Positions 22,919-33,495 of a stretch of 64,000 nucleotides of DNA are shown here, in pieces. The DNA comes from Phycomyces nitens (lineage: Eukaryota > Mucoromycota > Mucoromycetes > Mucorales > Phycomycetaceae). The notes under the pieces were generated by a model that saw only the letters and a list, made by a program, of their open reading frames with translations, made no database searches and had not been told where the DNA came from. The stretch covers positions 1 to 64,000 of the forward strand of contig JAHRBC010000002.1 in NCBI GenBank assembly GCA_022702545.1, read 5' to 3'. Position 1 is the first letter of the stretch. Each line of letters opens with the position of its first letter. The position numbers and the translations under genes are program-made.

Positions 22919-25900
22919 ATGTCTTCTGCCAGCAGTATCTACAATGTCAAGTGCTATTGCACTGTATGCGGTGATAATGAGGAAGGATATACCTTTGTGA
23001 CAAGAAGAACGGCTCAACATCATAACAAAAGAGCGAGAGTAGAGGAAGCATTTAGAACTTCAAGAGGTATTCTATTTAAAACAACAGTAGTGTATTTTAA
23101 TACTAATATTATATAATAATAAAAGACTCGCAAATAAGTGCAATGGAAGTTGATACTGGGTGTAAGAAATATTTATTAAAATGTTACTAGTGTCTAACCA
23201 ACTATTATATTCTATATTCGTAGCTATTCTGATTCACCAACCTGGAGCCGCGGAGGAGAGTGGTCAGACAAATGTACCTGTTTCGGAACCTGCGTTCATG
23301 TTTGACAATGATGTCTCCATTGGGAATGATGATGAAGACAATGGCGCTGGCAATGGCAATGACAGCGATGATGAAGAAGATGTTGTTGAGATTGAGCTCG
23401 AGGAGTTGGACGTCGAAGGTTTGTATTAAATTCTTGAATAAAAGAAAAAGCCTGAAAAAATTAAGTATTAATATTTTCTTTTTCTTTTTTACAATAGCCC
23501 CTTTTGGTGCTCCTGGTATGCCTGAGAACCCAGTTCACAAATTCGTTGCCATTTTTGCTGTACTGTTCATATCCCGTTACGTGGTCAACAAGGGTTCTGT
23601 TGTCTTGATCGAGTTCATCAACGAGCTCTTGAAGATTTACGAGCAGGATTTCCAGCTTCCAACAAGTCTTCTTGGTCTCCAACGCATGACTGGATTTTCT
23701 GAGATATCCAAGGGGATCAACCGATTTGTAGCATGCCAGGATTGTCACAAAATTTATAACGAATGTACCACAGTTCCTCCCACCTGTGTGTTCCAGAAGA
23801 TTGGATCAAACTCTGTCTGCGGGTGCAAGTTGATGAAGGAGTCGTCCGTTGGTGCCTTGACGCCCAAAAGGGTATTCGTATACCAGTCTGTCAAGCATGC
23901 CATGAAGACACTCTTTCTTCGTCCAGGCTTTGAAGCCAAGATCAGACACTGGAATACAGATCTCAAGATTCCTCAGACAATGTGTGATGTTTACGACGGT
24001 ACAATGTGGAAGGAGATCAAGGATGTGAATGGTGCCCAGTTCACTGCTGAACCACGCTCTCTCATGTTGGCCCTCAACATTGACTGGTTCCAGCCATTTG
24101 ATGGTGTGGTTTACTCTTGCGGTGCCATGTACTTGGTAGTCAACAATCTACCTAGGGAGGAACGTTTTAAGGCAGAAAACACAATCCTCGTTGGTCTCAT
24201 GCCTGGACCCAAAGAGCCAAGATCTGAAGAGATCAACCACTACCTGGAGCCGTTGGTGGATGAGTTGAACGAGCTCTATATAGGAATGAATATTCCAACA
24301 TTCGAGCAGCCAACTGGTGCCAGTGTCCGTGCTGCGTTGATGATGGTGGCGTGTGACATCCCTGCTGCCAGGAAGACAAGTGGATTTACTGCCCACAACA
24401 GCACACGTGCATGTTATAAATGCGATCGTCAATTCTCTCGTCTGGAAGGCACAGCCAGTGTCGATTTTCGTGGGTTCGAGTTTGCTGAGTGGAGACTGGC
24501 AAATGGTGCTGTAAACCGGGTGCATGCTGAGGTGTGGAAGAGTGCAAGTACACCCTCAGAAAGACATCAGCTGGAGGTCGAAAATGGTGTTCGATGGTCG
24601 CAGCTGCATCGTCTTGGATACTTTGATCTAGTACGTGGAACGATCATCGATCCCATGCACAATCTTTTTCTGGGCACGGCGAAGAGAATGCTGGAGAAGT
24701 GGACTGCCAGTGGTCTACTTACAGACAGAGACCTGCGTGAGATGCAGAAGATGGCCGAAACGATGGTGCTGCCCGTTGGATACAGCACATTGAAGACAAA
24801 GATTGGCAAGGGGTTCCCCCGTATGAAAGCAGACGAGTGGAAGTCGTGGGTGCTCATTTACTCCCCTGTTTTGTTGAGAGGTATTCTCCCATCTGAAAAT
24901 TTCCGTAGCTGGATTGATTTCGTTGATGCATGTCGTTTACTTGTCAAGCCAACAATAACCTATGACGATGTCGAGTCAGCTCACCTCCATCTCCAGCAAT
25001 TCTGTCAATCGTGCGAAACCCTTTATCCTGCAACAATCCTCACCTGCAACATGCACCTGCACCTTCATCTTCGCGATACAATTCGTGATTTTGGACCCGT
25101 GTACGGTTACTGGCTCTTTGGGTTCGAGAGATTTAACAGCTTGCTAAAGAACATCAACACTAACAGAAAAGATGGTTTCGAGATGACATATATGAAGAAC
25201 TTCTTAGAAGACGTTTACAAAAAGACTATGTCCATGCCACTTTCCTTAATTCAAATCATGCCCTCTTCTCTCCTGTCCTTCAAAAACTCACCTCGACCAC
25301 ACCTGCCATCATCTCCTCTCCTTCCAACACGCACTGCACCTTTGACTTGCAAAACTTTGTCCAACTTTCCTTAAACGCATCAATTCCTGTCAAAGGCAAC
25401 GAACCACTCCCTCCTTCCGCATTCCCTCTTTCAACAAGTAGAACATCATCAATAAGCGATATTCATTATCCTTATTTGTTGGAGTACTACAAACAAACCT
25501 ATGACATTCCAGACCTTGTTCATTATCACCATGCCTCCCTCTCTCCATTCTTTGTTGACAATCAGGTCCAAAAACTGAAATCAATTGATCTTCTTGGTCA
25601 AACATATGTTGGCAAAAGTAGCTCCATCAGTCGTGGGTCTTTTGTGCAGGCATTGTTCCTTGGTAGATTCGGAGATCATGCAAATGCATATACTGGACAA
25701 ATTCAATACCTCTTCACTCATTCCTTTATGCCGCCAGCAAACCAAGATGTCTGTTCATTCCATGGAATTCAGCATACCCAACACGTTTTCGCTTTTGTCC
25801 GATGGCTTCCTCTGTCTCCTGATAGATCGCGAGAAGATGATGGTGTTGACATTTGCCTGCCTGAATTTTCTGACGATGACTTTCAGTGCATCTTGCCTGT

Positions 25901-25997
25901 ACATCGAATCTTGCTGGAGGTGGCAACTGCTGAATGCACAGAAAACAATATGACAACAACACTGGTAATTCCTCTACCAAAGAAACAATATGCTTAA
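22919..25997 (+). pseudogene. Tnp2-like transposase (element II), one frameshift
   Basis: Exons 22919-23066 (148 nt), 23126-23161 (36), 23224-23418 (195) and 23498-25997. Cys/His exon 1 (CYCTVCGDNEEG), acidic exon 3 (NDSDDEEDVVEIELEELD) and the catalytic exon with NIDWFQPFDG, CDIPAARKTSGF, DPMHNLFLGTAKR and MHLHLHLRDTIRDFGP are all present. Near 25222, in an A-run, one base is missing relative to element III, so the last 255 codons or so (DYVHATFLNS... to PLPKKQYA) are in another frame. Otherwise complete. It may be a recent single-base loss or a homopolymer sequencing error. Confidence 0.9.
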
Positions 25998-26117
25998 TAA
26001 AAATATATGCCTTCCTCTTTCCTTCAAAACAAATATTTCTTTACCTCTAAATATATATTATTAAGATAAAGTGCAATGATCATTTGAGAAGAGTATTGTT
26101 TTAAAAAATCAAAAAAA

Positions 26118-27246
26118 TTATTTGTCATCTCTGATGGTCCACTGTGGTGGGGGAGGAAACATGCTGGCAGGGACTGGTTTTTCCACCACAGCGACAAGAG
26201 ATCTTCTGATCAGCTGTCGAGCATTGTTGCCCAAGTTGGCACGGGCATACAAGTCAACCATTCCAAGGAATTGGTTGAACTAAAGGACAATTAGTTTCTA
26301 TTTATTATATTTCAAAAACAATAAACTTGGCTGGAAAACAATTTACCTTGTCACTTCGCCAACTTGGGCGCTGGACGCGAATGATGCGTACACCTGGGAC
26401 TCCAGGTGTCTCATCACCAGACTCGCCTTCGGACATTGCTTCTTCCTGGAGAAGATTGGAGCAATCCTTCTCCATGGCGGCATCAATGGCAGCCTTGTTC
26501 TTGGCATAGGCAAGGCCACGGCGTTTGAGGTGCTAGAGAGCAATTTATATTAATATTACTCTTAAAACTAAGCTCTGATTAGAATATAAAACACAACTTA
26601 CATCACCCTCACGAGAAGAGCGCCGTGTCTTTGCCTTTGAGGCATCCCTCTTACTAGGATCCTCTTTCTCCTGGCGCCACCGACTGCGGAAGTTTGTGTG
26701 AAGCTTGTTACAAATGTCACTTTTTCGCAACTTGGAGTTGCGAGAATTTGACACCAGGTAGCTCATCATGTTTGCCACCAACTCTTTGTTCGGGCTTTTG
26801 TTGAAGTGGACTTTGGTGTTCCACCTGGGCTTGTTGTTGTTGGCCTCAATTTCGCCCTGGTCGTTCGACTTGAACGTTGGTGACCACAGGTAGTCATTAA
26901 TAAGTCTCTATTTTATAGCATTAAATTAGTGGATTATTATTACTCTGTTACTTACAAGCACTTCAGTGATGTCCTTTGCTCGTGGCTCAGGAATACCGTC
27001 AACAGGAGTGCCGACAACTGGGGCCACGGCAACAGGAACCACTGGCACAGCATTTGAAGGCTGACCAGCGTTGGTGTTGTCTCCAACAAGTACACCGATT
27101 CTACCATTCATCGTGGTAATCTCTCTTTGCACTGAAACCATGTTAGTGCCCATGGTCACCATATATTTCTCCATGGCTATCATTTTCTCCATCATCTGAG
27201 AAGCCTCAGAACTGGGTCGAGGAGCAAGATTACGTCTGTTTGCCAT
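26118..27246 (-). CDS. CACTA accessory gene 2 (element II), 314 aa, four exons
   Basis: Minus-strand exons 27246-26956 (291 nt), 26907-26602 (306), 26532-26347 (186) and 26279-26118 (162), all phase 0. The product starts ANRRNLAPRP, has a Met-rich heptad region, an unusually Val/Pro-rich linker (VPVVPVAVAPVVGTP), then NNKPRW, SPNKELV, a basic SRWRQEK...TRRSSRE block, WRSD, and a C-terminal exon starting FNQFL. Exon 2 and 3 lengths are identical to the element I and B copies although the sequences are clearly diverged. It lies tail-to-tail with the transposase (120 bp). Function unknown. Confidence 0.8.
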
Positions 27247-27489
27247 AGTCTAAAAAATATAAAATAATATATTACTCAATTATCAATTATCTTTATTTTA
27301 TGGGGTCTTATAAAATATGTAATATCTTATACATACAATTGTTTTATTAAAAGTTTTTTGGAAGCAGAAGAGTGTGTTGTGTGAGAACAGGTCTTTTAGA
27401 ATATAAAATACAGAGTATTTATAACTAAAGAGAGTTTGGTGGGTGGATCCAAAAAGACTTCTTGTACACATTAATGAACAGCACCATTA

Positions 27490-29092
27490 TTGCTTTTGGA
27501 TTCTATCCATTACACCTATTCTGTCTCTGTTTCAAATTATATATCCTTGTATTTTTTTTGTCTTTTTTGCCCTTTTTTCCTTTCTCTTGTTTCCTTATAT
27601 CCAGGCCTATTTTTTTCTTTTTTACACCTCTTTACACTAAAAAATTGGCGGCTTCCTTATAAACATGCGCTCATTCCAATACATCCTGCCTGCATTGCTC
27701 ATCCAAACAATCTGTGGTCAGTTGAATGTGCCTTTAGCATCTCGCAAATTATCCTGACTCTCTTTCTTTATTTTATAGACCTCCTCAACTCACACAGCTT
27801 ATTATATGGTTCAATCATCAATATTGGGCTAAAAAAATCTTTTCGTGTCAAACAATTTTCTATTCTAACGTTGCTTATTTTATTGTAGACCACACCACCA
27901 ATCACCCCATCTACCTCTTCCTTCATGTATGTTTGTAATCATAATGGTAATATCTTTTCTTAGTCTTTGTATGTTTTATAATATTATTCTGATCCTCTCT
28001 TTTTATCTTATAGCCCTCCGCCACTCACACGGTCTATTATATGGGTATCGTCATCAGTGTCATGGTAAAAAAGAACCTTTTGGTGTCAAACTTTTTTTGT
28101 CCAACATTGTTTATTCTACTTGGGTCACCCCCATCACACCCTGTCCATCTCTTCCATCATCTACAACTGGTTATCATAATGGTAATGCCGTTTCTTGGTC
28201 TATACTTTTCTATAATATTATTCTTATTCTCTCTTTTTATTTTATAGACATATTCCGCTCACACGCCTATTATATGGTATGGTCATCAGTGGCATGATAA
28301 AAAATCGTGTCAAATAATTTTCTCCTTTAATGTTTCTTATTTTACTATAGACCGCCGCCATCAATCACCCCATCTGGCTCCTCCATCATCTACAACTGTT
28401 ATTATAATGGTAATGCTGTCTCTTAGTATTTATGCTTTCCATAACACTATTCTGATTCTCTCTTTTTATCTTATAGACCTCCTCTACTCAAATGGTCTAT
28501 TATATGGTATCGTCATTGGTGGCTTGGTAAAAAAATATTTTCGTGTCAAACTATTTTCTCCTCTATCGTTTCTTATTCTACTATAGGCCACCGCCATCAA
28601 TCACCCCATCTGGCTCCTCCATCATCTACGGCCGGTTATCATAATGGTAATGCCATTTCTTGGTCTTTATGATTTTCTATAATATTATTCTGGCTATTTA
28701 CTAATATTGTTCTATATTCTTAATAAGAATCTATTGTCGGCTGTTACATAACATCCCTCTACTTAATCGCCATCTCTGCTTCTGGTATGTAAATCAATTT
28801 TTCTATCCCCCAATTCACCCATATTAATTTATTTTACCCCATCTCTAGTCAACCTAATCATACCAGATGCCATGCCGCACAACTCATCCCCTCTTTGTCC
28901 ATTCTTATCCATTCCTTACAATGTAAGTATAATATACCTCGCATCTTAAACAACACCCGCACTCTTGAATGTATGTCACTAATACTACCTTTATTATATA
29001 AGAACACTGCCGCAACCACCCAAATCGCTGTCGGACCTTATTTTCAGGTATTGTTCAGTAGAGAAGCACCCGATCCAAGTAGTATCAAGTAG
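27490..29092 (+). CDS. Micro-exon gene of CACTA element II, with amplified exons (possibly decayed)
   Basis: Not recognised. After a hydrophobic leader-like first exon (from ATG 27490, rich in Phe, Leu, Tyr), there are alternating segments of about 50 and 58-60 nt flanked by TTATAG or CTATAG acceptors and GTAATG or GTAAAA donors. Then come exons near 28728, 28851-28923 and 29003-29092 (stop TAG 29090), which match the last three exons of element I's gene, including NSSPLC and NNT. Some repeat donors are mutated (28293 region ATAAAA, 27834 region CTAAAA), and I could not find one frame open through every exon. This copy may therefore be partly degenerate or alternatively spliced. Confidence 0.45.
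27755..28700 (+). repeat. Tandem repeat of a two-exon, two-intron module, about 232 bp, four copies
   Basis: The anchor ATAATGGTAATRYC recurs at about 27941, 28176, 28407 and 28640, so the period is about 232 bp. Each unit holds one exon of about 50 nt (CTATTATATGG core) and one of about 58-60 nt (ATCACCCCATCT core), each with its own acceptor and donor. It lies inside the micro-exon gene, so the repeat multiplies exons. Confidence 0.8.
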
Positions 29093-29627
29093 GCCGGTAG
29101 AAGCGGCAAGGATAGACAGTAATAGTATTAGAGCTTGTGTATAGAACCATTCTATTCTTTCCAATAAACACAAATATAAACCATAAAAAACCTAATAAGT
29201 ACGGGATATAAAATAATTGAGAGTATATCACTGGCTAAGAGTAATAAAAAACGATACCAAAATCAAAGAAACACTAGTGTGTGGTGTAGTCTAGGTACCT
29301 AGACTATACTTTTACAATTGTTAACGACGAATCATAGTGAGCCTCATCAATATGTTTTAATAGCCTTATTAAAGTATTACACATAAAATTAAGCTTTACA
29401 CAGGCCATTCTGGTATTCACTTCAAGTTGACATATTAAGAATACCAACTCCCCTTACTAGCATCACCCCTAGTGGAAAAAGCACTAGTGTTTAGCGCGAA
29501 AATGTCCATGAGTCAAAGGTACCTTGTGTACTAGACATTTGTTTACGTAAACTCTAGTGTATACATTAACTTTGTCCACTTTTACACCCACCTGTACACC
29601 AGTGTATATCAAATTGTTTTCCCAGTG
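29093..29627. promoter_or_regulatory. Right subterminal region of element II, repeated ACTAGTG-like motifs
   Basis: About 530 bp with no gene. Several copies of ACTAGTGT or close variants occur (near 29272, 29484 and 29555). There is a perfect palindrome AGTCTAGGTACCTAGACT at about 29289-29306. CACTA elements commonly carry subterminal transposase-binding repeats, so this is a plausible binding region; the assignment is inference. Confidence 0.4.
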
Positions 29628-29630
29628 TTT

Positions 29631-30188
29631 GAACGATACAATGGACTTGTCAAAGGCTTCAACACCAATCGTAAAGCTGGTTTCGAAAAGACATACATGA
29701 ATAAGTTTGTTCAAAGTGGTTCCAAAGGCAACTTTTACCAAGCTCATCTCGCCACCATCACCAGCCCAAGTCATCTTGCTCTGTTTAACAGACTGTCTCC
29801 CGCCACTGTGTTTGTGCCTCAGCAAAATAGGCTGTCAATCTTCTCTCTCCCTGCCTTTTTGGAATCAGCAATGAATCCAACAAAGCAAACGTTTGGCAAT
29901 GAGCCCCTTCCGTCATCTGCCTTGCCATTGGTTTTGAAAGCACCAACAACGATGAGAAAACTTGAGTATGACTGCCTGCTGAAGTACTACAAGATGGAGT
30001 ATGCCGATGACGATCTTTGCAGTGCAAAAAACATGATTAGAAATGCACACTTTGTCAATGACAGGATCCAGAAGTTTACCTCGATAAATCTTCTTGGACA
30101 AGTCTATAAAGGCAGTGAGGGGGCAAACGCAAGAGGTTCATACATCCAGGCAATGTATATTGAGAAAAATGGTGATTCTGGGGAGATA
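29631..30188 (+). pseudogene. H2 Tnp2-like transposase, 3' part
   Basis: Continues directly from 22675 once element II and one TTT are removed: ERYNGLVKGFNTNRKAGFEK, then GNEPLPSSALPL, then NLLGQVYKGS...RGSYIQAMYI. The frame is interrupted at 30188/30189 by the CACTGG end of element III. The final 100 residues or so (IQYLF...PLPKK block of the relatives) are missing. Confidence 0.88.
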
Positions 30189-32965
30189 CACTGGAAAAAC
30201 GGCCCTGAATACACTGGTGGTATAGTAGCCCTGAACTGGTGTGAAAGCTAGTCTATTTTTCAACTCCACAGTTTTCCTTTTTTTTATTTTGAAAATATAA
30301 TTTTACTACATCCTATTGGTTTGGATACAATGAGCATTAGAATATTACTTTTTATTATTATAAAAGTATAGCAAATAAAATACATGTAATACTCGTTTCC
30401 TTTTAATAATAATATTACAAACACAAACATCATGTCTTCTTCCAACAGTATTTACAACACCAAGTGCTATTGCACTGTATGCAGTGATAATGAAGAAGGA
30501 TTCACCTATGTGACAAGAAGAACTGTCCAACATCATAACAAAAGAGCCAGAGTAGATGCAGTATTCACATCTTCAAGGGGTATTTTATTTAAAACAACAG
30601 AGTATACTTGTATATTAATATTATATTATAAATAAAGACTCTCAAAGAGAAATGATGGAAGTTGATTCTGAGTGTAAGAAATATATTTATTTAAATGTCA
30701 ATGGTGTCTAACACACTATTATATTCTATATTTGTAGCTGTCATGACTTACCAACCTGGTCCCGTAGAAGAGGGCGGCCAAACAAATGTTCCTGTTTTGG
30801 AAATTGAGTCCATGCCTGCCAACGATGTCTCCATTGAGAATCGCGATGATGACAATGAGATCTCGGTTGAGAATGACGATGGCGCCAGTGATGATGAAGA
30901 TGTTGTTGAGCTTGAGCTTGAGGAGTTGGATGCCGAAGGTTTGTACATAATCATTGAATAAAAGAAAAAGCCTGAAAAATTGAGTATTAATATTTTCTCT
31001 TTTTTTTTACAATAGCCCCTTTTGAAGCCCCTGGTATGCCTGAGAACCCAGTTCACAAGTTTATCGCCATCTTCACGGTCCTTTTTACATCCCGCTACGT
31101 GGTCAACAAGGGTTCCATTGTCTTGATCGAGTTCATCAATGAGCTCTTGAAGATTTACGAGCAGGATTTCCAGCTTCCAACAAGTCTTCTTGGGCTCCAA
31201 AGAATGACTGGATTTTTCGAGATATCCAAGGGAATCCACAGATTTGTAGCATGCCAAGATTGCCATTAAATCTATGATGAATGCATGACAGTTCCTCCCA
31301 CCTGTGTGTTCCAGAAGCTTGGATCCAACTCTGTCTGCGGGTGTAAGTTGGTGAAGGAGTCGTCTGTTGGTGCCTTGGCCCCAAAAAGGGTGTTTGTCTA
31401 TCAATCCGTCAAGCATGCTATGAAGACACTCTTTCTTCGCCCTGGCTTTGAGGCCAGAATCAGACACTGGAACTCAGATCTCAAGATTCCACAGACAATG
31501 TGCGATGTCTACGACGGCGCCATGTGGAAGGACGTCAAGGACATCAACGGCGCCCAGTTTACAGCGGATCCGCGCTCCCTCATGTTGGCTCTCAACATCA
31601 ACTGGTTCCAACCTTTCGATGGTGTGGTGTACTCTTGTGGTGCCATTTATTTGGTTATCAATAATCTACCTCGGGAGGAGCGATTCAAGCCAGAAAACAC
31701 CATCCTCGTTGGTCTTATGCCTGGACCAAAAGAGCCAAAGTCAGAGGAGATCAACCACTACCTGGAGCCGTTGGTAGATGAGTTGAACGAGCTCTATGTT
31801 GGAATGAATATTCCAACATTTGAGAGGCCAACTGGTGCCAGTGTCCGTGCTGCACTAATGATGGTGGCGTGTGACATCCCAGCAGCAAGAAAGACCAGTG
31901 GATTCACCGCCCACAACAGCACATGCGCATGCTACAAATGCAATCATCAGTTCTCTCGTCTGGAAGGCACGACCAGTGTAGATTTCCGCGGTTTTGAGTT
32001 TGCTGAGTGGAGGCTTGCAAGTGGTGCTGAAAACCGGGTGCATGCTGAGGTGTGGAAAAGTGCAAGTACATCCTCAGAAAGACATCAGCTGGAGGTCGAA
32101 AATGGTGTTCGATGGTCGCAGCTGCATCGTCTTGGATACTTTGATCTAGTACGTGGAACGATCATCAATCCCATGCACAATCTCTTTCTGGGCACGGCAA
32201 AAAGAATGGTGGAAAAGTGGACTGCCAGTGGTCTGATCGTAGACAGGGATCTTCGCGAGATGCAGAAGATAGCCGAGACCATGGTACTGCCTGTTGGCTA
32301 CAGCATGCTGAAGACGAAGATTGGCAAGGGGTTCCCCAGGATGAAAGCTGATGAATGGAAGTCGTGGGTATTGGTGTACTCTCCGGTTTTGCTGAAGTAC
32401 GTTCTTCCACCAGCAAACTTTGCCAACTGGATCGATTTCGTGGACGCATGTCATATTCTGGTCAAGCCAACAATAACGTATGATGATGTCGAGTCAGCTC
32501 ACCTCCATCTCCAGCAATTCTGTCAATCGTGCGAAACGCTTTACCCTGCTACAATCCTCACCTGCAATATGCACCTGCACCTCCATCTTCGCGACACCGT
32601 TCGTGATTTTGGACCCGTGTATGGTTATTGGCTCTTTGGGTTTGAGAGATTCAATGGCTTGTTAAAGAATATTAACACGAACAGAAGAGATGGGTTTGAG
32701 ATGACCTATATGCGAAACTTCCTGGAAGATGCATACAAGAGTGACTATGTCAATGCCGTTTTTCCCAATTCGAGCCAAGTCCTCTTTTCTCCTGTTCTCC
32801 AGAAACTCACGTCCACCACACCCACCATCCTCTCCTCTCCCTCTACAACCTACTGCACATTTGACTTGCAAGACTTTCTTCGACTCTCCAACGATGCAAC
32901 AATTCTTGTCAAAGGCAATGAACCGCTCCCTCCATCTGCATTTCCTCTCTTGACCAGTAAGCCTT
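30189..32965 (+). mobile_element. CACTA element III, left part
   Basis: Starts CACTGGAAAAACGGCCCTGA inside H2 with flank ATA. The layout (240 bp to exon 1, then the transposase) follows element II closely, and the two are the nearest relatives in the window. It is broken at about 32965, where a 174-bp tandem repeat begins. A CCAGTG end flanked by ATA lies at 37320, but that end belongs by sequence to the element I family. Gene 2 and the micro-exon gene are absent. Confidence 0.75.
30432..32965 (+). pseudogene. Tnp2-like transposase (element III), nonsense and 3' truncation
   Basis: Exons 30432-30579 (148 nt), 30638-30673 (36), 30738-30938 (201) and 31016 onward. Close to element II's protein throughout, with NINWFQPFDG (Asn in place of the Asp that follows NI in the other copies), CDIPAARKTSGF and NPMHNLFLGTAKR (Asn in place of the Asp of DPMHN). 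The Lys codon after QDCH is TAA at 31267-31269. The sequence runs into unrelated tandem repeat at about 32965, removing about 200 C-terminal residues. Two candidate catalytic or conserved Asp positions are changed, so it is dead on several counts. Confidence 0.88.
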
Positions 32966-33495
32966 CACTACGGCTAAGAAATCGGCAGTTATCTACCGTT
33001 TTGGTCACATAACTACCGTTTTTTTGGTGGGGCAAAACGGTGGATATGACCCTGTGTAAGGCGAATTTGGTAGTAGCTACCATTTTTATAGTGGCGAAAA
33101 TCGGCAGATAACTACCGTTTTGGTCACATAACTACCGTTTTTCTTCACTAAAAAAACGGTAGTTATCTGCCGTTTTGGTAACATTGCTACCGTTTGTTTG
33201 GTGGGGCAAAACGGTGGATATGACCCTGTGTAAGGCGAGTTTGGTAGTAGCTACCGTTTTTTGCTAATAAAAAATCGGCAGATAACTACCGTTTTGGTAA
33301 CATAACTACTGTTTTTCTTCACTAAAAATACGGTAGATATCTGCCGTTTTGGTAACATTGCTACCGTTTGTTTGGTGGGGCAAAACGGTGGATATGACCC
33401 TGTGTAAGGCGAGTTTGGTAGTAGCTACCGTTTTTTGCTAATAAAAAAACGGCAGATAACTACCGTTTTGGTAACATAACTACCATTTTTTATCC
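32966..33495. repeat. 174-bp tandem repeat (3 copies) of inverted ACGGTAGTTATCTGCCGT motifs
   Basis: The phrase GGTGGGGCAAAACGGTGGAT recurs at 33026, 33200 and 33374, a 174-bp period. Each unit has several near-palindromes of the form ACGGYAGWTAWCTRCCGT and GGTAACATAACTACCGTT. No ORF. The same motif occurs at the ends of the 370-bp repeats at 19205 and 36500. It interrupts the element III transposase. Confidence 0.85.

Larger units (their letters stand above)
22676..29627. mobile_element. CACTA/EnSpm transposon II, complete, TSD TTT
   Basis: A 6.95-kb element with CACTGGAAAAACAA at the left and the inverted counterpart (CACTGGGAAAACAATTT read on minus) at the right. It is flanked by direct TTT (22673-22675 and 29628-29630). 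Removing the element and one TTT restores an open H2 transposase frame (..LFSF joined to ERYNGL..), which confirms both boundaries to the base. It holds transposase (plus), gene 2 (minus) and the micro-exon gene (plus), the mirror image of elements I and B. Confidence 0.95.
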
